Notes: generated by a model from the sequence alone, not told the origin. A stretch of 64,000 nucleotides of DNA from Sphingomonas bacterium (GCA_030149245.1 JASBRX010000022.1:1-64000), one strand, 5' to 3'. Counted from the first letter of the stretch, positions 53,909-62,949 are shown. Numbers and translations: made by a program.

Positions 53909-55153
53909 ATGCGGTCCCTTACACGTCGGGAAACCCTTGGCCTTGCCGGAGCGCTGGGCCTTGCCGCCTGTAGTGGCGGCGGATCGGGCGGCGGCGGCAC
54001 CGTCTCCACGCCGTCACCGACCCCGACCCCAAGTCCGTCTCCAAGCCCGACGCCATCGCCCAGCCCCAGCCCCACGCCGACCCCGACCAGCACGCTCAAG
54101 GCCGCGGCCGCATCTAAGCGCATGCGCTTCGGATCCACCTTTGCCTGGGCCCCGCCCGGTGCCGATGCCGGGTCGTTCAACAACCCGTCTTACGCCGCGC
54201 TGCTCGAACGCGATTGCCAGCTGCTCGTCCCCGAAAACGAGATGAAGTGGGAATATCAGTCGAGCGCCCCGAATGTGTACGACTGGACCCGTGCCGATCA
54301 GATGCTCGCCTGGGCCGAGTCAAAGGGCATCGAGATGCGCGGCCATTGCCTCCTCTGGTACATTCAGGAACGGCTGCCCGCCTGGCTGCGCAGCTATGAC
54401 ATGGGGTCAAACCCCCGCACCACCGCCGAAAGCATCGTTCGGGCACATGTGCGACTCACCACGCGCCATTTCGGAGACCGGATCAAGAGCTGGGACGTGA
54501 TCAACGAGGCGATCGATCCCGCGACCGGCAATGTCCGCACCAACATCCTCCATAATGCGGTCGGCGGCGACAATTATCTCCTTGACCTCGCCTTCCGCAT
54601 CGCACGGGAGGAGCTGCCGACGGCGGAGCTGGTCTATAACGACTATATGGACTGGGGCTCGACCACCCACCGCAACGGGGTGCTGGCGCTACTTCAGGGG
54701 TTCCGCGCGCGCGGGGTGCCGGTCGACGCGCTGGGCATCCAGTCGCATATCGGATTTTACTCCAGCGGCACCGCGCAGGACATCGCCAATGCCCAGATTC
54801 CGGCGATGCGCGCCTTCCTCGATCAGGTCGTTGCGCTGGGCTACAAGCTGATCATCACCGAGTTCGACGTCAACGACCGCAACCGCACTGGGACGGTGGC
54901 GCAGCGCGACGAGGATGTCGCGGTGTACGGCCGCGCCTGGCTCGACCTGTTGTTCAGCTATCCGCAGCTCAAGGATGTGCTCGTCTGGGGCATGAACGAC
55001 AAATATAGCTGGCTGCAGAATTTCGGCACCCCGCGCCCCGACGGCCAGCCGCTGCGCCCGCTCCCCTATGACGCGAGCGCACAGCCCAAGCGGCTCTATA
55101 CTGCGATCGGCGACGCGTTTGCTGCGACGACCGCGCGTCCGGCACCGACCTGA
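53909..55153 (+). CDS. GH10 endo-1,4-beta-xylanase, exported lipoprotein
   Basis: A 414-residue xylan-degrading enzyme. The start MRSLTRRETLGLAGALGLAA carries a twin-arginine-like RR and is followed by a lipobox LAAC, so it is likely a Tat- or Sec-exported lipoprotein. A Gly run and a Ser/Pro/Thr linker (residues about 38-75) lead to the GH10 barrel: NEMKWEYQSSAPN, GHCLLWYIQERLPAWL, acid/base Glu in WDVINEA and nucleophile Glu in IITEFDV. ATG 53909 has GGAGGAGAGAGAGG upstream. It splits the ruv genes, and two LacI-type operators precede it. No other xylan gene is nearby. Confidence 0.93.
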   Translation: MRSLTRRETLGLAGALGLAACSGGGSGGGGTVSTPSPTPTPSPSPSPTPSPSPSPTPTPTSTLKAAAASKRMRFGSTFAWAPPGADAGSFNNPSYAALLERDCQLLVPENEMKWEYQSSAPNVYDWTRADQMLAWAESKGIEMRGHCLLWYIQERLPAWLRSYDMGSNPRTTAESIVRAHVRLTTRHFGDRIKSWDVINEAIDPATGNVRTNILHNAVGGDNYLLDLAFRIAREELPTAELVYNDYMDWGSTTHRNGVLALLQGFRARGVPVDALGIQSHIGFYSSGTAQDIANAQIPAMRAFLDQVVALGYKLIITEFDVNDRNRTGTVAQRDEDVAVYGRAWLDLLFSYPQLKDVLVWGMNDKYSWLQNFGTPRPDGQPLRPLPYDASAQPKRLYTAIGDAFAATTARPAPT

Positions 55154-55268
55154 CCGGGAGGGGATTGGCTTGCCCGAAGCGAACGGATAAGGAACGTTTG
55201 TGGCGCGCATTATCTCCCGATCTGATCGTAGTCGCGAGGCGGCGAAGTGAAACCCGTTGCCTCTCACT

Positions 55269-55299
55269 TCCGTCATGCTGAACTTGTTTCAGCATCCAC
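55269..55299. repeat. palindrome flanking GIY-YIG gene 2 (left)
   Basis: TCCGTCATGCTGAACTTGTT plus TCAGCATCCAC, 31 bases, with an internal hairpin TGCTGAA / TTCAGCA. Its exact inverse is at 55666-55696. Confidence 0.95.
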
Positions 55300-55346
55300 C
55301 GCGCCCCGAGCGACGACCCCAAGGCTCCATCGCAAAGGGCGCAGCC

Positions 55347-55676
55347 ATGCCCAAGCAACCCTGCGTCTATATCCTTGCCAGCCAGCGGAACGGCACGATC
55401 TATGTCGGCGTGACCTCCGATCTGATCGCGCGCCTGCACCAGCATCGCAGTGGCGAAATCCCGGGCTTCACGCAGCGCAACCACGTCCACATGCTCGTCC
55501 GCTACGAATTCTTCGCGACGATGCCGGAGGCAATTGCGCGCGAGAAGCAGCTCAAGCGATGGCACCCGTCATGGAAGATCAATCAGATCGAATCCGAAAA
55601 CCCCGACTGGCTGGATCTGGCTGTCGGGCTCGGGCTGGAGCCGTTGGCGCATCGCCCGCCGCACAGTGGATGCTGA
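55347..55676 (+). CDS. GIY-YIG domain endonuclease-like protein 2
   Basis: A 109-residue protein with a single GIY-YIG domain (UPF0213/URI-type). CVYILASQRNGTIYVGVTSD carries the two Tyr of the motif; LIARLHQHRSGEIPGFTQRN has the Arg; YEFFATMPEAIAREKQLKRW has the catalytic-helix Glu. The tail NPDWLDL matches GIY-YIG protein 1 (NPDWRDL). ATG 55347 is chosen since upstream codons come from the left palindrome. The gene's TGA lies inside the right palindrome. Perfect inverted palindromes flank it, as at the first GIY-YIG gene. It lies between the xylanase and ruvB. Confidence 0.88.
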   Translation: MPKQPCVYILASQRNGTIYVGVTSDLIARLHQHRSGEIPGFTQRNHVHMLVRYEFFATMPEAIAREKQLKRWHPSWKINQIESENPDWLDLAVGLGLEPLAHRPPHSGC

Positions 55677-55696
55677 AACAAGTTCAGCATGACGGA
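55666..55696. repeat. palindrome flanking GIY-YIG gene 2 (right)
   Basis: GTGGATGCTGAAACAAGTTC plus AGCATGACGGA, the exact inverse of the left element over 31 bases. It contains the stop codon of the GIY-YIG gene and ends 17 bases before the ruvB start. Confidence 0.95.
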
Positions 55697-55713
55697 GTTG
55701 GGGGAAGCCGCGC

Positions 55714-56739
55714 ATGACCGACCCCGACCGCATCCTCACCGCCACCCGCCGCCCGGAGGACATCGACGCCGCGCTGCGCCCCAAGTCGCTCGACGAGTTC
55801 GTCGGCCAGCGGGCTGCGCGCGATAACCTGCGCGTATTCATCGACGCGGCGAAGCAACGTGGCGATGCGCTCGATCACGTGCTGTTCTTTGGCCCGCCGG
55901 GGTTGGGCAAGACCACACTGGCGCAGATCATCGCCAAGGAAATGGGCGTCGGGTTCCGCGCCACGTCCGGCCCCGTCATCGCCAAATCGGGCGACCTTGC
56001 CGCGCTGCTCACCAATCTCGAGGATGGCGACGTCCTGTTCATCGACGAGATTCACCGCCTCGCCCCCGCGGTCGAGGAAGTGCTCTATCCCGCGATGGAG
56101 GACCGCGCGCTCGACCTGATGATCGGGGAGGGGCCGTCGGCGCGCAGCGTGCGGATCGATCTGCCGCGCTTCACCCTGGTCGGCGCGACCACGCGACAGG
56201 GACTGCTGACCACCCCGCTGCGCGACCGCTTCGGCATCCCCGTGCGCCTGCAATTCTACACGGTCGAGGAATTGACCCGCGTCGTCACCCGCGCCGCCAA
56301 CCTGCTCGACCTTGCCATTGCCGAGGATGGCGCGGCGGAGATTGCGCGCCGGTCGCGCGGCACCCCGCGTATCGCCGGGCGGCTGCTGCGCCGGGTGCGC
56401 GACTTTGCCAATGTCGCGGGTGAGACAGTGGTGCATGCCAAGGCCGCGGACGCCGCGCTGACTCGGCTCGAAGTCGACGCGCTCGGCCTCGATGCGATGG
56501 ACCGGCGCTACCTCACCATGATCGCCGACATCTATCGCGGCGGCCCGGTCGGGGTGGAGACGCTCGCCGCGGGCCTCAGCGAACCGCGCGACACGGTCGA
56601 GGAGGTGATCGAACCCTATCTCATCCAGATCGGCATGATCGCCCGCACCGCGCGCGGCCGCTGCCTCAACGCGGCGGGTTGGAAGCATCTCGGCCTCAAC
56701 CCGCCCGCCGGGTCGCAGGACGGATTGTTCGACGGGTGA
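55714..56739 (+). CDS. ruvB: Holliday junction branch migration helicase RuvB
   Basis: A 341-residue AAA+ motor that drives branch migration with RuvA. It has the conserved start [12 protein letters not shown], Walker [10 protein letters not shown], Walker [10 protein letters not shown], sensor 1 GATTRQG, sensor 2 [17 protein letters not shown] and the C-terminal winged helix ([20 protein letters not shown]). GGGGGAA precedes ATG 55714. In this genome ruvB is about 2.5 kb from ruvA, with an exported protein, a xylanase and a GIY-YIG gene between; it may therefore need its own promoter. A perfect stem overlaps its stop. Confidence 0.97.
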   Translation: MTDPDRILTATRRPEDIDAALRPKSLDEFVGQRAARDNLRVFIDAAKQRGDALDHVLFFGPPGLGKTTLAQIIAKEMGVGFRATSGPVIAKSGDLAALLTNLEDGDVLFIDEIHRLAPAVEEVLYPAMEDRALDLMIGEGPSARSVRIDLPRFTLVGATTRQGLLTTPLRDRFGIPVRLQFYTVEELTRVVTRAANLLDLAIAEDGAAEIARRSRGTPRIAGRLLRRVRDFANVAGETVVHAKAADAALTRLEVDALGLDAMDRRYLTMIADIYRGGPVGVETLAAGLSEPRDTVEEVIEPYLIQIGMIARTARGRCLNAAGWKHLGLNPPAGSQDGLFDG

Positions 56740-56754
56740 CGAAGCAAGCCGTCA
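56731..56754. terminator. convergent hairpin after ruvB
   Basis: GGGTGACG (56731-56738) pairs perfectly with CGTCACCC (56747-56754). It overlaps the ruvB stop and faces the DUF805 gene end. No T-tract. Confidence 0.45.
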
Positions 56755-56764
56755 CCCGGCCCAG

Positions 56765-57196
56765 TTAGCTGAAAATTTCGGGCGCATCATAATCCGGCGC
56801 GCCTTCGCCCAGTCGCGGGTCGAAGCCATAGTCATTCTCGCCGCGCGTACCGGGCAGGAAGCCGAACACGATGAACAGGATGAACCCGATATAGGGGATG
56901 CAGGTCAGCAGATACATCCACCCGCTCTTGTTGCTGTCGTGCAGGCGCCGGACGGTGACCGCGATGCTCGGAAGCAAACAGGCCAGGATCCAGAGAACTA
57001 CCGGGATGTAGATGAGCGAGAACTCGTCACTCTCCGCCGAGTCTTGCAGTGCCGTCCCGCCGAGCACGACATCCGTCACGACGAACGTCGCCGCGATCAC
57101 GCCGTAAAAGATGATGAAGAACAGCCAGAATTCGGTCCGCGTCGATCGCCCGCTGAAATCGACATAGTGGCGCCACGGCCGCAGAATCTTGTCCAT
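56765..57196 (-). CDS. DUF805 membrane protein
   Basis: A 143-residue inner-membrane protein of the DUF805 (YhaH-like) family, function unknown. The typical start KILRPWRHYVDFSGRSTRTE, then FWLFFIIFYGVIAATFVV, precedes a second span (SLIYIPVVLWILACLLPSIA), the conserved VRRLHDSNKSGWMYLLTCIP and a third span IGFILFIVFGFLPG. ATG 57196 gives the family start and is well spaced from GGGGGA; other in-frame ATG codons just upstream are less good. Convergent with ruvB. Confidence 0.88.
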   Translation of the reverse strand: MDKILRPWRHYVDFSGRSTRTEFWLFFIIFYGVIAATFVVTDVVLGGTALQDSAESDEFSLIYIPVVLWILACLLPSIAVTVRRLHDSNKSGWMYLLTCIPYIGFILFIVFGFLPGTRGENDYGFDPRLGEGAPDYDAPEIFS

Positions 57197-57351
57197 CATT
57201 TCCCCCATTTGAGTCGCAAACGATCCTATCCGATTGCAATGGCTTGGCAATTGCCGCGTGGCAGGGGCGCAAGCGAACTACGGATATGCGGGCTATCGCT
57301 GCTACCGCTGGTTGGACTATCGGGTAATACCGATTTTGTGGAAACGACGCC

Positions 57352-58713
57352 TTGACCGACCAGCCTTCCGCCGACCGTCTGAGCGAGGCCCGCGCCGCTC
57401 TCGCCACCGCGATGGCGCTGCACGAACAGGGGGATTTGGAAGGCGCGGAGGCGGGATATCGCGCGGTGCTCGCGCTTGAGTATCGCGCGACCGATGTTCT
57501 TCCGTTGCTTGCCGGCCTGCTAGGGCGGCTGTCCCGCGCGGAAGACGCGCTGGTCGCCTGGGAGCAGCTCCTCGCCATCGCGCCCGATCATGCCGTGGCG
57601 CTGCATGAAAAGGGGCTGACGCTGCACTGGCTGGGCCGCACAGGGGAGGCGGTCGCGGCGCTGGAGCAGGCCTGTGCGCTCGATCCGCATAATGCCATTG
57701 CGATCGGCAATCTCGCGGTGGTGCTGGCCGATGCGGGTCGCAATCATGCCGCGATCGGCCAGTTTCGCCGCGCGCTCGCGTTGCAGTCGGACAATCTGCA
57801 CCTGCGTCATCAGCTGCGTCGGCTCGGCGCGGCAGCGGTGCCCTTCTGGCACATCCCGATGATGAACGACGCGCCCCGCAACGATGCGTTCGAGGCGGCG
57901 ATCACGGCCGCGATTGCCGTCGCTGGCCCGGACGCGCGCGTGCTCGATATCGGTGCGGGCAGCGGCCTCTTGTCGCTGATGGCGGCGCGGGCCGGCGCGC
58001 AGCATGTGGTGGCGTGCGAGATGGAACCGCTGATCGCCGAAATGGCACAGCAGATCGTCGCGCAGAACGGCTATGCCGATCGCATCACCGTCCATGCCAA
58101 GCCGTCCACCGACCTTGCCGTCGGGGTCGAACTCGACGCGCCGGCGCAAATCCTCGTCTCCGAAATCCTGTCCAGCGACTTGCTCACCGAAAAGGTGCTG
58201 GACACGTTCGAGGACGCACATCGGCGCCTGCTCGCCCCCGACGCATTGGTGATCCCGCGCGCAGCCACCGCGATGGGCTGCCTCGTCGCGAGCGAGACGC
58301 TGGCCGATTACGCGTTTGTCGGCGAAGTGTCGGGGTTCGACCTGTCGCCCTTCACCGACTTTGCGCAACAGCGGCTGCCGATCCATGGCACGATGACTGC
58401 GTGGCAGCGATTATCCGACGACCACGAACTGGTTCGCCTCGACCTGACCCAGGCCAAGCACGACGCGGTGCTGACCCGCCTGCGCATTCCGGTAACCGCG
58501 AGCGGCCGGGCGATCGGCATCGTCCAGTGGATGCATATCGACCTGTGGCCCGGCGTGACGTTCGACAACCACCCCGACCGCTACACCGATGGTGGCTGGC
58601 TGCAGATTCTGCACAGCTTCCCCGCGCCGGTCGATGTGGTGGCGGGCGAAACGCTCGACATCGCCGTCGGACACGACCGGATCACGCTGATCCTGCTGCC
58701 GCTTATGCCATAG
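57352..58713 (+). CDS. TPR protein with PRMT-like methyltransferase domain
   Basis: A 453-residue protein starting at TTG 57352. Residues about 15-165 are TPR units (LHEQGDLEGAEAGYRAVLAL; HEKGLTLHWLGRTGEAVAAL; IGNLAVVLADAGRNHAAIGQ). The C-terminal part is a class I methyltransferase: motif I VLDIGAGSGLLSLMAARAGA, CEMEPL after beta-2, and VSEILSSDLLTE in the place of the double-Glu loop of protein arginine methyltransferases of the PRMT7/9 type. This would make an arginine or other protein N-methyltransferase with a TPR substrate-binding arm, the layout of human PRMT9. Activity is inferred. Divergent from DUF805, it ends at a stem shared with the OmpA gene. Confidence 0.8.
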   Translation: MTDQPSADRLSEARAALATAMALHEQGDLEGAEAGYRAVLALEYRATDVLPLLAGLLGRLSRAEDALVAWEQLLAIAPDHAVALHEKGLTLHWLGRTGEAVAALEQACALDPHNAIAIGNLAVVLADAGRNHAAIGQFRRALALQSDNLHLRHQLRRLGAAAVPFWHIPMMNDAPRNDAFEAAITAAIAVAGPDARVLDIGAGSGLLSLMAARAGAQHVVACEMEPLIAEMAQQIVAQNGYADRITVHAKPSTDLAVGVELDAPAQILVSEILSSDLLTEKVLDTFEDAHRRLLAPDALVIPRAATAMGCLVASETLADYAFVGEVSGFDLSPFTDFAQQRLPIHGTMTAWQRLSDDHELVRLDLTQAKHDAVLTRLRIPVTASGRAIGIVQWMHIDLWPGVTFDNHPDRYTDGGWLQILHSFPAPVDVVAGETLDIAVGHDRITLILLPLMP

Positions 58714-58715
58714 GG

Positions 58716-58744
58716 CGGTGCCGGAGGTAATGCCCCCGGCACCG
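58716..58744. terminator. convergent hairpin between PRMT-like and OmpA-family genes
   Basis: CGGTGCCGG (58716-58724) pairs perfectly with CCGGCACCG (58736-58744) around 11 bases. It lies between the two stop codons of convergent genes. No clear T-tract on either side. Confidence 0.5.
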
Positions 58745-58749
58745 TAGCC

Positions 58750-59622
58750 TTACAGCCCGTCGACCGCCTTGCTGACTAGGATGTTCACCGCCACGCGGCG
58801 GTTCTGCGCCTTGCCTTCCTCGGTGCTGTTGTCGGCCAGCGGATCGGCTTCGGCCATGCCGGTCGGGGTCAGCATGCGATAGGGCTTCCACCCGCACGCC
58901 TGCTGCAGATGGTTGACCACCCGGCTCGCGCGCTTTTCGCTCAGCTCCTGGTTGAGCTCCTCCGGGCCGGTCGCGTCGGTGTAGCCGACCACCAGCAGCA
59001 GCGCATTTACCATCGCCCCCGCCTGGCTCGCCGCGCTGCACAGCTCGGCCTTGGCCTGTTCGCTCAGCACCGCCTTGCCGGTGTCGAAGTTCACATTGGT
59101 CGTGCCCTTGACGTTATACTGGTCGATATCGCCGACGCGGCCCTTCAGCGCCTCGGTCGCCGCGGTCTGCTCGGCAAAGCCCTGATCGGTGCCGGTGCGG
59201 ATCATCGCCGCGGTCTTCAGGTCCTTGTTGGCAAGCTTGACCTGGCTTGCGACCAACCCGCCTTCAAAGCTGCGCGTCTGCACGCTCACCGGCAGGCCGT
59301 TGAGCAGCGCGTCGCTCCCGCGCTTGGTGCGCCCAAGGCCGAGAAAGCCGCCGGTCGAGCGAATTTCGGTCTCGCCGGTCACCGCGATCACGGTCGGGGT
59401 GCCGTCGGCGCTGGTCACCTGAATCTGGTTGCCGCGCCGTGCTGAGATCATCCCTTCGACCTGGGGCCCGGCCGGCAGTTGCGCGAGCGGCGGTAGCGGT
59501 TGGCCCTGGATGGTCACATCGCTTTCGGAAGATGCGGTGACTTCCTGAGCGGCAAGGCCGACGGGTGCGGCGGTGGCCATCAGCGCGGCGAGGGCGAGGG
59601 TCTTGGGGTGGATGGAACGCAT
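58750..59622 (-). CDS. OmpA-family outer-membrane/peptidoglycan-binding protein
   Basis: A 290-residue exported protein. The signal peptide is MRSIHPKTLALAALMATAAP. A small beta domain follows (about 40-110; VEGMISARRGNQIQVTSADG), then a helical linker, and a C-terminal OmpA domain (about 170-285) with YNVKGTTNVNFDTGKAVLSE, LLLVVGYTDATGPEELNQEL and NRRVAVNILVSK. The domain binds peptidoglycan diaminopimelate. There is no 8-strand barrel as in OmpA itself. ATG 59622 is well spaced from GGAG, whereas ATG 59628 is too close. Confidence 0.88.
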   Translation of the reverse strand: MRSIHPKTLALAALMATAAPVGLAAQEVTASSESDVTIQGQPLPPLAQLPAGPQVEGMISARRGNQIQVTSADGTPTVIAVTGETEIRSTGGFLGLGRTKRGSDALLNGLPVSVQTRSFEGGLVASQVKLANKDLKTAAMIRTGTDQGFAEQTAATEALKGRVGDIDQYNVKGTTNVNFDTGKAVLSEQAKAELCSAASQAGAMVNALLLVVGYTDATGPEELNQELSEKRASRVVNHLQQACGWKPYRMLTPTGMAEADPLADNSTEEGKAQNRRVAVNILVSKAVDGL

Positions 59623-59802
59623 GAACATACTCCTGAAACTGGTCGGCCCGTTGCGGGGCCGGAAGAGCAAATCCGGCGTTTTGGGCTTGGTTCCGGCTCC
59701 CCGGGGGCGAGTCCGGACGGCCAGAGCCATCCGCGCGGCGGGCTGAGCAACCGGGGAGGAGGAGGGTGGCGCGCAGGTGCCTGGACGCAATGCGATCAGC
59801 GC

Positions 59803-59836
59803 AAGAGAAAGGCGCCGGAGTCTCCACCGGCGCCTT
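59803..59836 (-). terminator. intrinsic terminator of typA
   Basis: AAGGCGCCGG (59809-59818) pairs perfectly with CCGGCGCCTT (59827-59836) around an 8-base loop. On the minus strand the stem is followed by TTCTCT. It is 26 bases after the typA stop. Confidence 0.75.
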
Positions 59837-59861
59837 CCCATTCAACCTGGTGTGAAACCCC

Positions 59862-61697
59862 TCAAGCCGCCTTGGCGCGGCTTGCGCGCTTGCGCTCATG
59901 CGGGTCCAGGTGGCGCTTGCGCAGGCGGATCGTCTTCGGCGTCACCTCGACCATCTCGTCATCATCAATGTATGCGATAGCCTGTTCCAGCGTCATCTTC
60001 TTGGGCGGGGTCAGGCGGATCGCGTCGTCCTTGCCCGATGAGCGGACGTTGGACAGCTGCTTGGCGCGCATCGGGTTGACCTCAAGGTCGTCCGGCTTCG
60101 CGTTCTCGCCGATGATCATGCCTTCGTACAGCGCTTCGCCATGGCCGACGAACAGGATGCCGCGCTCTTCCAGCGTGTTGAGCGAATAGGCATTGGCCTC
60201 GCCCGCGCCGTTGGAGATCAGCACGCCATTGGCGCGGCCCTCGATATTGCCCTTGTAGGGGCCGTATTTCTCGAACAGCCGGTTCATGATGCCGGTGCCG
60301 CGCGTGTCCGACAGGAACTCGCCATGGTAACCGATCATGCCGCGGCTGGGCGCGCTGAAGGTGATGCGCGTCTTGCCGCCGCCGCTCGGGCGCATGTCGG
60401 TCATCTCGGCCTTGCGGATGTTCATCTTGTCGACGACCGTGCCCGAATATTCCTCGTCCACGTCGATGATGACCGTTTCATACGGCTCCATCTTCTGGCC
60501 GTCTTCTTCCTTGAGCAGCACGCGCGGGCGGCTGATGCCAAGCTCGAAGCCTTCGCGGCGCATCGTTTCGATCAGCACGCCCAGCTGAAGCTCGCCGCGC
60601 CCGGCGACTTCGAAGCTGTCCTTGTCGGCGGCTTCGGTCACCTTGATCGCAACGTTCGATTCGGCTTCGCGGAACAGGCGGTCGCGGATCATGCGGCTGG
60701 TCACCTTGGTGCCTTCGCGGCCCGCCATCGGGCTGTCATTGACCGCAAAGCGCATCGAAAGGGTCGGCGGATCGATCGGCTGCGCCTGGATCGGCACGCT
60801 GACCGAGGTGTCGGCGATGGTGTTCGACACCGTCGCGACCGCGAGGCCGGCCAGCGAGATGATGTCGCCCGCCTGCGCCTCGTCGGTCGGCACGCGGTCG
60901 AGGCCGCGGAAGGTCATGATCTTCGACGCGCGGCCGGTCTCGATGATGTTGCCGTCCATGTCGAGCGCGTGGATCGGCTGATTGACCTTGAGCTTGCCGC
61001 TGGTGACGCGGCCGGTGAGCACGCGGCCGAGGAAATTGTCGCGGTCGAGCAGCGTGACGAGGAAGGTGAACGGCGCATCGACGTCCAGCGCGGGGGGCGG
61101 GACATGGTCGACGATCTTCTGGAACAACGGGGCCAGTGTGCCCTCACGCCGGTCGGGATCTTCGCTGGCATAGCCGTTGCGGCCCGATGCGTAGAGCACC
61201 GGGAAGTCGAGCTGGTCGTCATTCGCGTCGAGACTGACGAACAGGTCGAACACTTCGTCCAGCACTTCCTGAATGCGCTGGTCGGGGCGGTCGACCTTGT
61301 TGACTACGACGATCGGACGCAGGCCCAGCGCGAGCGCCTTCCCGGTCACGAACTTGGTCTGCGGCATCGCGCCTTCCGACGAATCGACCAGCAGGACGAC
61401 GCCGTCGACCATCGACAGGATGCGCTCCACCTCACCGCCGAAATCGGCGTGGCCGGGCGTGTCGACGATGTTGATGCGGATCGAATTTTCTTCGGTGCCG
61501 TCGGGCGACCAGTCGACCGAGGTCGGCTTGGCCAGGATGGTGATGCCGCGTTCCTTTTCCAGGTCGTTCGAATCCATCGCGCGCTCTTCGACGCGCTGAT
61601 TGTCGCGGAAGGTGCCGGATTGACGGAAAAGCTGGTCGACGAGCGTGGTCTTGCCATGATCGACGTGTGCGATGATCGCCACGTTGCGAAGATTCAT
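59862..61697 (-). CDS. typA: ribosome-associated GTPase TypA/BipA
   Basis: A 611-residue translational GTPase involved in 50S assembly and stress or cold adaptation. G1 is [15 protein letters not shown]3 is [15 protein letters not shown]4 is NKVDRP. The order of domains is EF-G-like: G domain to about 200, beta barrel, two alpha-beta domains and the BipA-specific C-terminal domain ([37 protein letters not shown]). ATG 61697 yields the standard [16 protein letters not shown] start; a longer in-frame ATG at 61805 is not typical. AGGA precedes it. Confidence 0.96.
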   Translation of the reverse strand: MNLRNVAIIAHVDHGKTTLVDQLFRQSGTFRDNQRVEERAMDSNDLEKERGITILAKPTSVDWSPDGTEENSIRINIVDTPGHADFGGEVERILSMVDGVVLLVDSSEGAMPQTKFVTGKALALGLRPIVVVNKVDRPDQRIQEVLDEVFDLFVSLDANDDQLDFPVLYASGRNGYASEDPDRREGTLAPLFQKIVDHVPPPALDVDAPFTFLVTLLDRDNFLGRVLTGRVTSGKLKVNQPIHALDMDGNIIETGRASKIMTFRGLDRVPTDEAQAGDIISLAGLAVATVSNTIADTSVSVPIQAQPIDPPTLSMRFAVNDSPMAGREGTKVTSRMIRDRLFREAESNVAIKVTEAADKDSFEVAGRGELQLGVLIETMRREGFELGISRPRVLLKEEDGQKMEPYETVIIDVDEEYSGTVVDKMNIRKAEMTDMRPSGGGKTRITFSAPSRGMIGYHGEFLSDTRGTGIMNRLFEKYGPYKGNIEGRANGVLISNGAGEANAYSLNTLEERGILFVGHGEALYEGMIIGENAKPDDLEVNPMRAKQLSNVRSSGKDDAIRLTPPKKMTLEQAIAYIDDDEMVEVTPKTIRLRKRHLDPHERKRASRAKAA

Positions 61698-61770
61698 ACG
61701 AGTTCCTGGATGTCGCTGAAATGCGGTTCGGGCGCGCCAATAGCGGAAATTGTGCGGCGCGGGAAGAGCT

Positions 61771-62712
61771 TCAGTCTTTTCTGCGCGGCGCCCATTTCTC
61801 GACAATGTCGACCCGGACGTCCTTCAGCACCAGGCTGCGGCCGGTAATCGCGAACTCAAGCAGCGCTTCGCCGCCGCTCGGACAGCAATTACCGTCCTTG
61901 TCGCGCCACAGCTTGCTGGACGCGCCCATCCCCTCGAAATCATAATCGACGCCCTTCCAGATGCCGAAGCCCTTGGGCAGTTTGGACGGCAGCGCGTCGC
62001 GCCAGCTCTCCAGCTCGATATCCTGCCAGCTTTGGCTGGCGTCATCCCATCTGAACAGCAAGTCGGCGTTGCCATTGCCGGTTCCTGCAACGCGCCCCGG
62101 CACCCAGATCATCCCGTCCTGCGTCATGCGGGGCGGTTCGTAGACGACGCCGTCGAACGACCATCCGATCAACTTGGCGGTGCCAAAGCCGCTGCCCGCC
62201 CATAGCACGATCCCCGCGCCGATGCCGTCTTCGCCCGACGCGCCGTCCATCATCTGCCAATAGACCGACTGGCCGGTCTTGCTCCACAAGATGCCGGAGG
62301 CGGTGACGCGGCACCCCTGATCCAGCCAGGTCGCCATGCAGGTTTCGCCGCGCGCCGACGGGGTCTTGACCATCGTGCGGACGCCCTTGGCTTGGGCTAG
62401 TGCCTTGTCATACTCGTCGATGGCGGAGCGGAACGTCTGCTCGAGCTCGACGTCGCTCATCGGCTTGTCGTCATAGTTCAGCGCGGCGCGAATCTCGCTC
62501 AGCACGGCGTCGTGGCGCGCCTGCCAGGTCGCAGTGCGGTTGCCGAGCGCCATCACGGCGGCGAATTTATGCGCCAGCTCTGCGCGGAGCGGGGCGAGCG
62601 CGGTGCCCTTGCAGGCGCGCTGGCCATAAGTCTGTTGGCAGAGATCCGCTTGCGATGCCGAAGCGGGAACGGCGAACGCGGTCAGAAGTACCGCAACCAG
62701 GCTAGCGCGCAT
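61771..62712 (-). CDS. exported protein, LprI-like N-terminus
   Basis: A 313-residue secreted protein. The signal peptide is MRASLVAVLLTAFAVPASAS. After it, DLCQQTYGQRACKGTALAPL and the helical AELAHKFAAVMALGNRTATW recall lysozyme-inhibitor LprI-type domains, but similarity is weak. The C-terminal half is beta-rich (YWQMMDGASGEDGIGAGIVL; LIGWSFDGVVYEPPRMTQDG; MIWVPGRVAGTGNGNADLLF). Several Cys may form disulfides. Its start overlaps a smaller upstream peptide gene by 11 bases. Function unknown. Confidence 0.6.
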   Translation of the reverse strand: MRASLVAVLLTAFAVPASASQADLCQQTYGQRACKGTALAPLRAELAHKFAAVMALGNRTATWQARHDAVLSEIRAALNYDDKPMSDVELEQTFRSAIDEYDKALAQAKGVRTMVKTPSARGETCMATWLDQGCRVTASGILWSKTGQSVYWQMMDGASGEDGIGAGIVLWAGSGFGTAKLIGWSFDGVVYEPPRMTQDGMIWVPGRVAGTGNGNADLLFRWDDASQSWQDIELESWRDALPSKLPKGFGIWKGVDYDFEGMGASSKLWRDKDGNCCPSGGEALLEFAITGRSLVLKDVRVDIVEKWAPRRKD

Positions 62713-62869
62713 GATCCTCCAGGACGGGGGACACATTCGTCGCAGGCAGGGCCTTCAGGCGATAGAGTTTCCCCGCATCGACAGCGGCGGGGCGTGCTTC
62801 GGAGGCTGAAGCCACCGGCACCCAAACCGCGATCGAACCGGCGATCATCATCCTGAGCCTGCGTTCCAT
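62702..62869 (-). CDS. small exported-like peptide
   Basis: A 55-residue reading frame not reported by size-limited gene finding. It starts at ATG 62869 with GGGAGG a few bases upstream and reads MERRLRMMIAGSIAVWVPVA then SASEARPAAVDAGKLYRLKA, ending VSPVLEDHAR. The first 22 residues look like a signal peptide. Its TAG stop lies 11 bases past the start of the next gene (ATG 62712), giving translational coupling. Probably real because of the ribosome site and overlap, but coding support is otherwise slight. Confidence 0.5.
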   Translation of the reverse strand: MERRLRMMIAGSIAVWVPVASASEARPAAVDAGKLYRLKALPATNVSPVLEDHAR

Positions 62870-62949
62870 TCGTCCTCCCTAACGCCGATATGTTAACAGC
62901 CCGCGTATCGCCAACCACTGACATATGCAGTCAGTTGCACCATGGCCAG

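Noticed and set aside
55257..55346. Longer start of GIY-YIG gene 2 (adding [10 protein letters not shown])
   Set aside because: These codons are the left palindrome; homologous proteins begin close to the CVYI strand, as does ATG 55347.
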